Assembly (NCBI GenBank): GCA_012517385.1
Contig: JAAYUZ010000139.1
Coordinates: 1 to 64,000, forward strand
DNA: 64,000 nucleotides
Source: Treponema sp.
GTDB taxonomy: Bacteria > Spirochaetota > Spirochaetia > Treponematales > Breznakiellaceae
Direction: 5' to 3'
The translations under genes were made by a program, and so were the position numbers. Under the pieces are notes generated by a model. It had not been told where the DNA came from. It worked only from the letters and a program-made list of their open reading frames with translations, and ran no database searches. Within the stretch, counting starts at the first letter, position 1. Every line of letters begins with the position of its first letter. This document shows positions 37,289-49,400 of this stretch, piece after piece.

Positions 37289-37316
37289 GTATGCAATATT
37301 AATACTTAATGCATAC
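37289..37316. promoter_or_regulatory. Candidate autoregulatory operator of vapBC
   Basis: Inverted repeat GTATGCA-N14-TGCATAC immediately upstream of the vapB SD. Confidence 0.5.
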
Positions 37317-37537
37317 TTTTTCAAGATTATGCTATTTGTTTACTGTATATACTAATAGTATTGCACACGAAGTGTGTCTTGCTAATATATAATTATTTCG
37401 TAAATGTAAAATACCGCAAGAGGTTTTTACAAATACCCCGCATCTCGAATAATAGTACTACATCACCGATTGAATATATGGATATACCGGAAAACCTTCT
37501 AAAAACATATATTGATCACGAAAAATAGAATAATATC

Positions 37538-37557
37538 TTTGTTTCACGTGAAACAAA
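37538..37557. promoter_or_regulatory. Second parS site
   Basis: TTTGTTTCACGTGAAACAAA; core TGTTTCACGTGAAACA at 37540-37555 identical to the first parS. Confidence 0.93.
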
Positions 37558-37594
37558 AAAAAGAGGCTGTCCTCAACCTTCAGGACAGCCTCTT
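37554..37594 (-). terminator. Intrinsic terminator downstream of gyrA
   Basis: 13-bp perfect stem AAGAGGCTGTCCT/AGGACAGCCTCTT; minus-strand T tract from the AAAAAAAA run adjoining parS. Confidence 0.85.
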
Positions 37595-37612
37595 ACCTTA
37601 ATAGCAACCGCA

Positions 37613-37648
37613 GCTCTTTCAAAACACTCTGAGTTTTGAAAGAGCCTC
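37613..37648 (-). repeat. Hairpin repeat copy 2, inverted relative to 36424-36458
   Basis: Minus strand GAGGCTCTTTCAAAACTCAGAGTGTTTTGAAAGAGC; perfect 13-bp stem. Confidence 0.8.
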
Positions 37649-37652
37649 ATCA

Positions 37653-40202
37653 TTAAACTTCAGTATCTTCATTCAGGTCCGAATCCTGACTCTCGGGTTC
37701 GGTTTCCATCGCAGGATCTACCGCTTCGGTTTCTGCTGTTTGATTTTCATCCGAATCATCCAGATGTTCTTCATCCTTTTCGCGGGCAATCCGGTCTACA
37801 CCGATAACGAAATCGGGTCGTTCTATATTGACAATACGAACCCCCTGGGCAGAACGGCCCATGACAGAGATTTCATTGACGGCCACCTTAATCGACTTGC
37901 CCTGACTGGTGATACACATGATGGAATCTTCATCACCGACAGAAACACAGCCAACCAGTTCCCCGGTTTTTTCACTTACCGTATAAATCCTCTGGCCGCC
38001 GGTAGCCCGTCCATGGGAAGAAAATTCTGAATACTCAACTCGTTTCCCGTATCCAAATTCGGAGAGGATCAGCATTTTTTCATCATTATCCACCCTGAGG
38101 ACCCCCGCCAGTTCATCATCAGAATCGAGTTTGATGCCACAGACACCGCGGGAAGACCTTCCGCTGGCCCGTACTTCCGCTTCTTCAGTCCTGAGAGCCT
38201 GCCCTTTTCTGGTAATAAGAACAATCTCATCGCTGCCATTGGTAAGCAAGGCGCTCACCAGATTGTCCCCCTCATCAAGATTGATGGCGATAATACCCCG
38301 GGTCTTTGCATTTGCAAATTCTATGGTTTGTACCTTCTTAACCACTCCTCTGGCGGTTCCCATGAAAATAAACTGATCTTCAGAGAAATCCTTAAAGGCT
38401 ACTACGGTAGTGATATCCTCGTTCGGAGAGACCGCCAGAAGGGACTTAATATGGGCACCCCGTGAGGTTCGAGACCCCTCTGGAATTTCATGGACCTTCA
38501 TCCAATAAGCCTTACCCTTATTGGTTATGTACATGATGTAATCATGGGTAGAGGCTACAAAGAGCTGCTTTACAAAATCGTCCTCCGACAATTTTGCACT
38601 GTTCATCCCCTTCCCTCCCCGGCCCTGGCTCTTATAGGCACTGACCGGGACCCGTTTAATGTAGCCCAGGTTGGAGATGAGAATAACCATCTCTTCTTTT
38701 TTAATCAGGTCTTCTATATTGATGGACTCCACCTCGTCGGCCACAATTTCTGTCCGGCGGGGATCACCATACTTTTCAGAAATAAGATTAATTTCATCCT
38801 TAATTACACCCCGAAGCTTTTTAGGATCATCCAGCAGAGATTGCAGATATGTAATAAGATTTTTTAATTCTTCCAGTTCCTGTTTCAGCTTTTCTACTTC
38901 CAGACTGGTAAGGCGTCCTAACCGCATATCTACGATAGCCTGAGCCTGGGCTTCAGAAAGCAGGAACCGTTCCATTAAATTCTTTTTGGCTAAGTCCACA
39001 TCCCGGGAAGCCTTAATAATGGCGATAACTTCATCGATATGGGCCAACGCAATAACAAGACCTTCCAGGATATGGGCCCGCTCCTGGGCTTTACGTAAAT
39101 CAAACCTGGTGCGCCGGGTTACCACATCGACCCGGTGTTCAACATAGTAATGGATCAGTTCCTTTAGATTAAGGCATCTGGGTCTGCCTTCTACCAGGGC
39201 CAGGTTGATGACCCCAAAGGAGGACTGCAGCGCCGTGTGGGAGAACAGCTGATTCAATACCACTTTAACAATGGCACCTTTCTTTAACTCTATGACAATC
39301 CGCAGCCCATCCCGGTCAGATTCATCCCGTATTTCTGAAATACCATCGATAACTTTGTCGCGGACAAGTTCCGCAATCTTTACCAAAAGGTTCGCTTTAT
39401 TAACAGCATATGGTATTTCATTGAATATAATAGATTCTTTGCCTGTTTTTGACGTTTCAACAACAAAGCGTCCGCGGGTAATTATTTTTCCCCGACCGGT
39501 TTTATAGGCCTCCCGAATACCCCTGCGTCCAAAAATTATACCCCCTGTGGGATAATCAGGGCCCTTAATATAATGCATGAGCTCATCGATGGTAATGTCG
39601 GGATTATCAATATAGGCACACACCGCATCGCATACCTCTTTGAGGTTATGGGGCGGCATATTAGTTGCCATACCTACCGCGATACCGCTGGATCCATTGA
39701 TAAGCAGATTGGGGACCGCTGAAGGTAGTACAACCGGTTCGGTTAGGGATTCGTCATAGTTGGGTACGAAATCGACGGTTTCTTTCTTGAGGTCCGCCAG
39801 CATTTCATCCCCAATGCGGGAAAGTTTCGCTTCGGTATAACGGGATGCTGCAGGAGGATCCCCATCTATGGAACCAAAGTTACCCTGCCCTTGAACCAGG
39901 GGATACCGGAGGGAAAAATCCTGAGCCATCCGAACCAGGGCATCATAGAGGGACATATCTCCATGGGGATGATATTTACCCATGGCATCACCGGTGATAC
40001 GGGCACTCTTTTTCGTAGCCGCATTAGGGTGCAGCCCCAGTTCATCCATGGCATAGAGGAGCCGCCGGTGTACCGGCTTAAGTCCATCCCGAACATCCGG
40101 AAGAGCCCGGCTTACGATGACCGACATGGCATAGTTGAGGTATGCGGTCTTTATTTCATCTTCTATTGCAACAGGAATTATTTTTCCACCCGATTCAGCC
40201 AT
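37653..40202 (-). CDS. gyrA: DNA gyrase subunit A
   Basis: [33 protein letters not shown]; GyrA-box-like QGRGGKG; acidic C-terminal tail. Confidence 0.98.
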   Translation of the reverse strand: MAESGGKIIPVAIEDEIKTAYLNYAMSVIVSRALPDVRDGLKPVHRRLLYAMDELGLHPNAATKKSARITGDAMGKYHPHGDMSLYDALVRMAQDFSLRYPLVQGQGNFGSIDGDPPAASRYTEAKLSRIGDEMLADLKKETVDFVPNYDESLTEPVVLPSAVPNLLINGSSGIAVGMATNMPPHNLKEVCDAVCAYIDNPDITIDELMHYIKGPDYPTGGIIFGRRGIREAYKTGRGKIITRGRFVVETSKTGKESIIFNEIPYAVNKANLLVKIAELVRDKVIDGISEIRDESDRDGLRIVIELKKGAIVKVVLNQLFSHTALQSSFGVINLALVEGRPRCLNLKELIHYYVEHRVDVVTRRTRFDLRKAQERAHILEGLVIALAHIDEVIAIIKASRDVDLAKKNLMERFLLSEAQAQAIVDMRLGRLTSLEVEKLKQELEELKNLITYLQSLLDDPKKLRGVIKDEINLISEKYGDPRRTEIVADEVESINIEDLIKKEEMVILISNLGYIKRVPVSAYKSQGRGGKGMNSAKLSEDDFVKQLFVASTHDYIMYITNKGKAYWMKVHEIPEGSRTSRGAHIKSLLAVSPNEDITTVVAFKDFSEDQFIFMGTARGVVKKVQTIEFANAKTRGIIAINLDEGDNLVSALLTNGSDEIVLITRKGQALRTEEAEVRASGRSSRGVCGIKLDSDDELAGVLRVDNDEKMLILSEFGYGKRVEYSEFSSHGRATGGQRIYTVSEKTGELVGCVSVGDEDSIMCITSQGKSIKVAVNEISVMGRSAQGVRIVNIERPDFVIGVDRIAREKDEEHLDDSDENQTAETEAVDPAMETEPESQDSDLNEDTEV

Positions 40203-40213
40203 AACAACAACCT

Positions 40214-42468
<2,255 letters not shown>

Positions 42469-43905
42469 ATGGCTGTTTGGGATTATGAAATCTTCTGGAA
42501 AGAAGCGATGAACCAGATTCAACAAGAACTGGAAGAACAGGAATTTGTCATGTGGTTTAACCTCCAATATCTTCGTTCAGAGGAACAAAGTATCGTAATC
42601 GGGGTACCCTCTTCGTTCTATCGTGACCAGGTTAAAATTCGCTATCAATCATTTATAGAAGGAAAATTACATGACCTTTCAGGTCAAAATATCACGCTCC
42701 AGTTTGAGGTGGTTCCCAAAAAACCCATTAGTCAGGAAGCTGGTTCCGTATCCAGGGGACAGACTTCTGGGACCTCCCATGAAAAAACATCAACATCTTC
42801 ACATACAGAAAGTAATCCCAAAGTATATAATCAGAGTAATCCGGCCCCTTCAATACAACAAAAGGACCCCCATCCCCTACTCCGCCGGGATTACACTTTT
42901 TCCAACTATGTTATCGGCGATAATAACAGTTTTGCTGCGAATGCAGCTTTGGCAATATCTAAAAATCCTGGTACAGCCTACAATCCTTTCCTGGTTTACG
43001 GAGGGGTTGGTCTTGGCAAAACCCACCTTATGCAGGCGATCGGTAATTATATCTATGAACATTCTAATGCCAAAATTATCTATATTACCGCAGAAACCTT
43101 TACCAATGAATTTGTTCAAGCACTACAGGCGAATAAAACCGCGGCTTTTAAAAATAAATACCGTTTTGTCGATGTACTCCTGGTAGATGATATCCACTTT
43201 TTACAGAATAAAATTGAAACCCAGGAAGAGCTGTTTCATACCTTTAATGCTCTTTACGATGCTAACAAGCAGATGGTATTCACCTGCGATAGACCGGTCT
43301 CAGAATTAAAACATCTTTCAGACCGGCTTAGATCCCGTTTCGAACGGGGACTTACCGTAGACCTGCAGCCGCCAGATTATGAAACACGGCTTGCAATACT
43401 TAAAAAGAAAGCAGAAGCACGAAACGGTACCATACCTCAGGAAGTACTTGAACTGGTGAGTAAAAACATCACCTCCAATGTCCGTGACCTCGAAGCAGCC
43501 CTGACAAAACTCATTGCCTATACAGAACTGGTTCAAAAACCAATTACCATAGAAATCGCCCAGCAGCATCTTAAGGATGTTTTTGCTTCGCCAAAACAGG
43601 CAAACATGTCTATAGAGGTTATTCAACGGGTAGTGGCTGAATATTTTTCGCTTTCCTATAATGATCTCAAAGGAAAAAAGCGGACCCAAAATATTGTACT
43701 TCCCCGACAAATTGCCATGTATATAGCCCGAGAAATCACTGAATACTCTACAACCGAATTAGGTCTTGAGTTTGGAGGCAGGGATCACACTACGGTAATG
43801 CATGCATGCCAGAAAATTGAAGAACGGATTCGTTCAGATCCCACTCTGGAACCCATGATTCAAAACTTGATTCGATTAATAAAGGATTATAGAACAAAGA
43901 TCTGA
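42469..43905 (+). CDS. dnaA: Chromosomal replication initiator DnaA
   Basis: NPFLVYGGVGLGKTHLMQAIGNY; DVLLVDDIHFLQNK; FGGRDHTTVMHACQKIE. Confidence 0.99.
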   Translation: MAVWDYEIFWKEAMNQIQQELEEQEFVMWFNLQYLRSEEQSIVIGVPSSFYRDQVKIRYQSFIEGKLHDLSGQNITLQFEVVPKKPISQEAGSVSRGQTSGTSHEKTSTSSHTESNPKVYNQSNPAPSIQQKDPHPLLRRDYTFSNYVIGDNNSFAANAALAISKNPGTAYNPFLVYGGVGLGKTHLMQAIGNYIYEHSNAKIIYITAETFTNEFVQALQANKTAAFKNKYRFVDVLLVDDIHFLQNKIETQEELFHTFNALYDANKQMVFTCDRPVSELKHLSDRLRSRFERGLTVDLQPPDYETRLAILKKKAEARNGTIPQEVLELVSKNITSNVRDLEAALTKLIAYTELVQKPITIEIAQQHLKDVFASPKQANMSIEVIQRVVAEYFSLSYNDLKGKKRTQNIVLPRQIAMYIAREITEYSTTELGLEFGGRDHTTVMHACQKIEERIRSDPTLEPMIQNLIRLIKDYRTKI

Positions 43906-44101
43906 AAACATGTTATTATAATGGGTATAGATGGTGGAAAACATTAGTAGCTGTGGGAATGTGGAAAAGGTTATTAGACTTTTCCATGAATTGTGGATAT
44001 TATAAATATATATCATATAATGATATATAAAAGGTATCCACTTGTTAATGGACTCTACTATTACTACTACTAATATATATATTAATAAGGAGATAGGGGT
44101 T
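43906..44101. other. Candidate unwinding region, dnaA-dnaN intergenic
   Basis: DnaA-box-like TGTGGAAAA 43960-43968 and TGTGGATAT 43992-44000; 9-bp inverted repeat 44007-44029; CTA CTA TTA CTA CTA CTA at 44055-44072 then AT-rich tract. Confidence 0.7.
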
Positions 44102-45205
44102 ATGAAATTTATTTGTGATCGAAGCATACTTTCCAGAGAAATCGGAATAGCCCAGGAAATAATCTCAAGCAAGAATGCTATTTCTATACTTTCAAATGTA
44201 TATCTTGAAGCTTCTAATAATACGCTTCTTGTTAAGGCCACCGATATAAAAGTCAATTTCGAAACCCGCCTTCCGGTTACCGTGGTAGAAGAGGGATCTA
44301 CAACCGTCTTTTGTGATAAATTCATAGGTATTCTCAACTCAATTCCCGATGGTGAAATTGAGTTCGAACAGACTGAAAATAAGATAGTTATAAAACCCAG
44401 CTTTAAAAAGATTAAGTTCCAGCTGAAGAGTATTGCGGCTGACAAATTCCCCGAATTTCCTTCTCCTGGAAATGCCCAATCCTTTGATATACCTGTAAAA
44501 GACTTAAAAGCAATGATTATGCAAACCGTATTTGCTGTATCTGATGACGAAACCCGTTACTATATGAACGGTGTTTTCTTTGAAAAACAGGATAATGATC
44601 TGGTAATGGTAGCAACTGATGGAAGACGGCTGGCATATATCAAAAAGCCCATAGCTTCTCCTGTACCCGATTTTGCCGGTGTTATTATTCCACCAAAAAT
44701 ATTAAGCCTTGTAATGAAACGTGCAGGGGACGAAGGAATGGCCACCATCAGGGTAACTGAAAAAAACATATTTATAACCTTTGGAGCCTACCAGCTTTCT
44801 TCAGTTCTAATCGAAGGGCAGTTTCCAAACTATAAGCGAGTTATTCCTGAAAGTCAGAGCCATTCTTTTACGATTAACCGGCAGGAAATGCTTGATGCAT
44901 TAAAACGGGTTTCCATATTGGTTGAACAGAAATCGCGCAGGGTCTACCTTATGGTCAGTCCTGGTATGCTCTCTGTTGTATCCGAAGAAAGTGAAATCGG
45001 TGCAGCAAAGGAAGATATTCCCTGTCAATATGCCGGAGATGAAGTTTCTATAGCTTTGAATTATCGGTATATCGAAGAGCCCTTTAAGGTGATGACGGAA
45101 GAGTCTGTAAGCATCTATTTTACCGAAGCCAATCGGGCAATTACCATAAAGCCAATACCTGAAAAGGACTTTTTCCATATTGTAATGCCGATGCAGCTTG
45201 AATAA
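44102..45205 (+). CDS. dnaN: DNA polymerase III beta sliding clamp
   Basis: MKFICDRSILSREIGIAQEIISSKNAISILSNVYLEA; C-terminal HIVMPMQ; start at 44102 preferred over ORF-track 44042. Confidence 0.97.
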   Translation: MKFICDRSILSREIGIAQEIISSKNAISILSNVYLEASNNTLLVKATDIKVNFETRLPVTVVEEGSTTVFCDKFIGILNSIPDGEIEFEQTENKIVIKPSFKKIKFQLKSIAADKFPEFPSPGNAQSFDIPVKDLKAMIMQTVFAVSDDETRYYMNGVFFEKQDNDLVMVATDGRRLAYIKKPIASPVPDFAGVIIPPKILSLVMKRAGDEGMATIRVTEKNIFITFGAYQLSSVLIEGQFPNYKRVIPESQSHSFTINRQEMLDALKRVSILVEQKSRRVYLMVSPGMLSVVSEESEIGAAKEDIPCQYAGDEVSIALNYRYIEEPFKVMTEESVSIYFTEANRAITIKPIPEKDFFHIVMPMQLE

Positions 45206-45208
45206 TGA

Positions 45209-46276
45209 ATGGCCTTTTCTAACTTAAGGACCGTCGGTTTTCGTAATCTCCGTGATGGAACCATCGATTTCCCCAGCAAATCCGTATTTTTTGTTGGGGA
45301 AAATGGACAGGGTAAAACGAATATACTGGAAGCACTCTATGTGTGTGCCTATGGTGGATCCTTTCGGGGTGTCAGGGACTCATATCTTATCCAGGATGGT
45401 AATAGAGAGGCTTCAGTATCCGCTTTAATTACAGGTGCTATTGAGCATCGGGTAACTGTAAAAATTCTTGGAAGCCGAAAACAGTTACAGATTGATGAAA
45501 AGCCGGTTCAAAGCCGTAAAGAACTCCTTTCAATCAGTCCCACGATTATTTTTTGTCATGAAGATATGGAATTTATTTCGGGAAGCCCCGAACGACGTCG
45601 CTGGTTTTTTGATCAGACCTTAAGTTTGTATGATTCTTTGTATCTAGAAGACCTTCAGCGCTATCGTCATATTCTGAGGATCAGAAACACGGTGCTAAAA
45701 GAGGGAAATCTGGATATGCTGGATACTTTAGATATTCAGCTCATCCATATTGGCTGTTCCTTAATTGAAAAAAGGGAAAGGGTTTCCGAGCAATTTTCTC
45801 ATGTTTTTTCAAAACTCTATGAAGCTATAACCGGGATTGATGGGGTCATACTGCGCTATAAACCTTCATGGCACACAAAAGATGTGGACCGGCTTATTGA
45901 GCATTTACAGAATCTTCGTGAACGGGAACTTCTTTTAAAGATGAGTGTATCCGGACCACATCGGGACCGATATCAATTTATCCGCCACGAAGATGAATTT
46001 GAAGTGCAGGCGTCTACTGGACAACGCCGTCTTTTAGCCCTACTTCTTCGTATAGCCCAGGCAAAACTCTTTACGGTCATGTCTAATAGGCTCCCGGTAC
46101 TACTTTTAGACGATGTCTTATTAGAATTAGACCCAGAAAAGCGACGAAATTTCTTTTCTGTGCTGCCGGATCATGAACAGGCTTTTTTTACCTTTTTGCC
46201 GGAAGAACCCTTTGACCGGTATCAACAGGGTGATACTTTGGTGTATCATGTAAAAGAGGGAGCAGTATATCTATGA
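45209..46276 (+). CDS. recF: DNA replication/repair protein RecF
   Basis: VFFVGENGQGKTNILEALYVCAYGGSFRG; STGQRRLLALLLRIAQAKL; LLLDDVLLELDPEKR. Confidence 0.97.
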   Translation: MAFSNLRTVGFRNLRDGTIDFPSKSVFFVGENGQGKTNILEALYVCAYGGSFRGVRDSYLIQDGNREASVSALITGAIEHRVTVKILGSRKQLQIDEKPVQSRKELLSISPTIIFCHEDMEFISGSPERRRWFFDQTLSLYDSLYLEDLQRYRHILRIRNTVLKEGNLDMLDTLDIQLIHIGCSLIEKRERVSEQFSHVFSKLYEAITGIDGVILRYKPSWHTKDVDRLIEHLQNLRERELLLKMSVSGPHRDRYQFIRHEDEFEVQASTGQRRLLALLLRIAQAKLFTVMSNRLPVLLLDDVLLELDPEKRRNFFSVLPDHEQAFFTFLPEEPFDRYQQGDTLVYHVKEGAVYL

Positions 46277-46728
46277 GAAAGGCGGGGGATATTCTTTCAT
46301 CCTTTTTTAATGAACGACTAATAAAAGAAGGTCAAAAATATTCAAATCTTTTTAAATCCTGGGCTCAAATTGCGGGAGACCAGCTTTCAGCCCATAGCCG
46401 GATTGTAGAACTGGAACGGAATATTCTCATTGTAGAGGCAGATCATCCTGGTTGGATCATGATTTTACAGTCTAAAGAACAGGAGCTGCTAGAACGGGTA
46501 CGCCGGTCATTTCCTGAATTGGAATTACATGGAATCAGCTTTAGGCTAAGTAAAGGAACAAAGGTCAGTTCATCTACCATATCCCCACCAGAACAGAAAA
46601 TACCTGCTAGCGATACTTCCATGTCTGAAAAGGAATCCTCCGAGGTTGATTATGATCGTATTCAGGATCCTCAATTTAAAGAGGTATTGCAGCGTCTTGA
46701 GCGGAGTATTAAATCAAGGTATACATAG
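46273..46728 (+). CDS. DUF721 / DciA-family protein
   Basis: 151 aa; LFKSWAQIAGDQLSAHSRIVELERNILIVEADHPGWIMILQSKEQELLERV; position after recF. Confidence 0.85.
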   Translation: MRKAGDILSSFFNERLIKEGQKYSNLFKSWAQIAGDQLSAHSRIVELERNILIVEADHPGWIMILQSKEQELLERVRRSFPELELHGISFRLSKGTKVSSSTISPPEQKIPASDTSMSEKESSEVDYDRIQDPQFKEVLQRLERSIKSRYT

Positions 46729-46729
46729 G

Positions 46730-46759
46730 TTGACGAAAAATATATCTTTGTTCTATACT
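46730..46759 (+). promoter_or_regulatory. Sigma70-type promoter upstream of rpmH
   Basis: TTGACG-N18-TATACT. Confidence 0.6.
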
Positions 46760-46793
46760 TCGGTGCCGTTATATTGATCAAGGAGATTCTCCC

Positions 46794-46949
46794 ATGAAAC
46801 GTACATATCAGCCCAGTAAAGTAAAGCGGAATCGGAAATTTGGTTTCCGCGCACGAATGAAAACCCGGGGTGGCCGCCTCGTTCTAAAGCGGCGTCGGGC
46901 TAAGGGTCGGGCCAAGCTGACTGTTTCCGACGAAAAGAAACCCTATTAA
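46794..46949 (+). CDS. rpmH: 50S ribosomal protein L34
   Basis: [51 protein letters not shown] (51 aa); absent from the ORF track. Confidence 0.98.
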   Translation: MKRTYQPSKVKRNRKFGFRARMKTRGGRLVLKRRRAKGRAKLTVSDEKKPY

Positions 46950-47313
46950 AAAAGGTATTGAACTGTCTTTCCGGTTTCGATCAGCGGAACGACTAAAGGG
47001 AAGGGAAGAAATACGAAAAGCTTTTGCCGATGGGAGAAAGTTTTCCTGTAATGGTGCAAAGCTTTTTGTAATTCAGAACGGCTTGCCGGTGAACAGAATT
47101 GCCTTTACTTTCGCGCGGAAATATGGAAATGCGGTTCAGCGAAATCGTTCCCGGCGTTTAAGCCGGGAAGTTTTTCGTTTATTAAAAGCTCGGCTTCGCT
47201 CTGGTTATGATTTGGTCCTTTTAGTGTATCCTGGCGGGGATACCTTCAATAACCGGATGGAACAGCTTGAAATTCTATTTCAGAAAGCCGGCTTGTTTTT
47301 GGATAAAACGTGA
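46945..47313 (+). CDS. rnpA: Ribonuclease P protein component, start codon uncertain
   Basis: Frame reads [81 protein letters not shown]; the ORF track begins at an internal TTG (47083). Confidence 0.85.
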   Translation: MKKGIELSFRFRSAERLKGREEIRKAFADGRKFSCNGAKLFVIQNGLPVNRIAFTFARKYGNAVQRNRSRRLSREVFRLLKARLRSGYDLVLLVYPGGDTFNNRMEQLEILFQKAGLFLDKT

Positions 47314-47531
47314 AAGGTATTATTCAAAACCTGATGCTCCTTTTAATCAGGTTTTACCAGAAGGCTATCTCTCCACACTTTCCTCCCTCATGTCGGTATA
47401 CCCCGACTTGTTCACATTATACATATGAGGCAATTCAAAAATATGGGCCTGTAAAGGGTCTTTTGATGGGAATTAAGCGAATACTCCGGTGTCATCCGTT
47501 TCATCCAGGCGGTTATGATCCGGTACCCTAA
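47310..47531 (+). CDS. yidD: Membrane protein insertion efficiency factor YidD
   Basis: [35 protein letters not shown]...[14 protein letters not shown]. Confidence 0.97.
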   Translation: MKGIIQNLMLLLIRFYQKAISPHFPPSCRYTPTCSHYTYEAIQKYGPVKGLLMGIKRILRCHPFHPGGYDPVP

Positions 47532-47549
47532 TATATCGAGGAATTTTTA

Positions 47550-49373
47550 ATGGACGAAGAAAAACGAATATTGCTAGCCGTAGTGCTTTCTGTGGTAGTC
47601 ATATCTGGAAGTTTCATGTTGCAGAGCTATTTAGCTCCTCCTCCCAAAACTCCGGTTTCAACAACTGAACAATCCCAACCTGTCGAACCTAAGGAAACGG
47701 TACAAACTGCTGAAACAAGTTCATCTGTTCAGGTTCCAACGAATACAACTGAAAATCTTGATTTCGTACTTAATGAAGAAGCCGCTCCAGTGGCTGAAGA
47801 AAAGGTTACCATAGAGACCAATCTGGTTAAGGTAGTGCTTTCTAATAAGGGAGGGGATATACTCTCCTATAAATTAAAGGAACACAAAGATAAAAACGAT
47901 TTTGTTGAAATGGTTCTTCCTGCCGGATCGGAGGAATCTCATGCCTTCACCATCGCCTTTGGTGGTATTGAAGCAAAACCCCGGACTGAACTTTTTACTG
48001 TAAATCGGATTTCCGATACGGTAGTAGAATTTTATCGCGATTACACGTTGCCTAAAAATGGTACAAACAGCAGTAGTACAGATACTGCCACATTCCGTCT
48101 CATTAAACGGTATGAATTTAAAAATAATGATTATATGTTTCAGCTTTCTGTAACATTGGATGGTGGGTACTCAGTACCAAGCCTTAATTTTAACGGTGTT
48201 GCCTATACCCTGGAATTTGGTCCCCAGATTGGGCCATATTTTGAAAAACTCGATCAACGTTACGAATACCGTCATTATTATACGTACACAAACGGTAAGC
48301 AAAAGACCGAAAAGGTCGATAAAAAAGCGCCAACCCTCATCAACTCCAGGATTTCCTGGGCTGCTATAGCTGGAAAATATTTTACCTTTATTGCGGTTCC
48401 CGATGCGACAAATTATACCTACGCATTCTCATCGGTACCTGTCCCAGGTTTACAGGATACTTCCCGCTTTTATGTAATTCGGCCTGCCTTGAATGGGTCC
48501 CGGACTACCGATGTGCTTCGTTTCTATCTAGGACCTAAAACTCAAAAAGCACTTGCAGCCTATGATGTAAGCGATAAAAATGCCTTTAAACTCAGTGGCA
48601 TGAACATGACCAGTGTTGCAAATACAAGCGGTATTCTTGGACCGGTTGAAACGGTACTGAAATGGTTCTTGCTTCTTTTTTATAAAATAATTCCTAATTA
48701 TGGTATAGCGATCATTCTTTTAACTATTCTGGTAAAAATAGTAATGTTCCCGATGACAAAGAAGGGTTCTGAATCGACTATACGGATGCAGGAACTTTCT
48801 CCAAAAATAAAGGAACTTCAGGATAAATATAAGGATAATCCTAATAAATTAAATGTGGAAATGGCGGAACTCTATAAGAAAGAGGGCTATAACCCCCTGT
48901 CTGGTTGTCTTCCCATGCTTATACAGATTCCTATTTTCTTTGCCATGTATAATCTCTTTAATAATCATTTTGATCTCCGGGGTGCCATGTTTATCCCGGG
49001 CTGGATACCTGACCTCTCTCTTCCCGAATCGGTATTCAGCTTTGCTCCCTATAGAATACCGATTCTGAACTGGAGTGATATCCGCCTTTTGCCCTTTATC
49101 TATCTGGTTTCACAGCTTCTCTATGGAAAGGTGACCCAGACTCCAGACCAGCAGAATAACACCCAAATGAAGATGATGCTCTATGCAATGCCGATCATGT
49201 TCTTCTTTATCCTCTATGATGTTCCATCGGGTCTGTTGGTATACTGGATTATGTCAAACCTGCTTACCCTGGTACAGCAGATGATTATTAACCGGTACCT
49301 GCATAAACATAAGGCGATGAGGGCTGCCGCTGCCGAGCCGGTAATTGCACCAAAGCGGAAGAAGTCTAAATAA
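47550..49373 (+). CDS. yidC: Membrane protein insertase YidC
   Basis: 607 aa; ILLAVVLSVVVISGSFMLQ N-terminus; YNPLSGCLPMLIQIPIFFAMYNLFNNHFDLRGA. Confidence 0.97.
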   Translation: MDEEKRILLAVVLSVVVISGSFMLQSYLAPPPKTPVSTTEQSQPVEPKETVQTAETSSSVQVPTNTTENLDFVLNEEAAPVAEEKVTIETNLVKVVLSNKGGDILSYKLKEHKDKNDFVEMVLPAGSEESHAFTIAFGGIEAKPRTELFTVNRISDTVVEFYRDYTLPKNGTNSSSTDTATFRLIKRYEFKNNDYMFQLSVTLDGGYSVPSLNFNGVAYTLEFGPQIGPYFEKLDQRYEYRHYYTYTNGKQKTEKVDKKAPTLINSRISWAAIAGKYFTFIAVPDATNYTYAFSSVPVPGLQDTSRFYVIRPALNGSRTTDVLRFYLGPKTQKALAAYDVSDKNAFKLSGMNMTSVANTSGILGPVETVLKWFLLLFYKIIPNYGIAIILLTILVKIVMFPMTKKGSESTIRMQELSPKIKELQDKYKDNPNKLNVEMAELYKKEGYNPLSGCLPMLIQIPIFFAMYNLFNNHFDLRGAMFIPGWIPDLSLPESVFSFAPYRIPILNWSDIRLLPFIYLVSQLLYGKVTQTPDQQNNTQMKMMLYAMPIMFFFILYDVPSGLLVYWIMSNLLTLVQQMIINRYLHKHKAMRAAAAEPVIAPKRKKSK

Positions 49374-49400
49374 GCATTTTTTCTTGCGAGGAGTATTCGT

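Noticed and set aside
43876-44445. 189-aa minus-strand ORF across the dnaA-dnaN spacer
   Set aside because: Antisense to dnaN and covers the origin-like spacer; no coding evidence.
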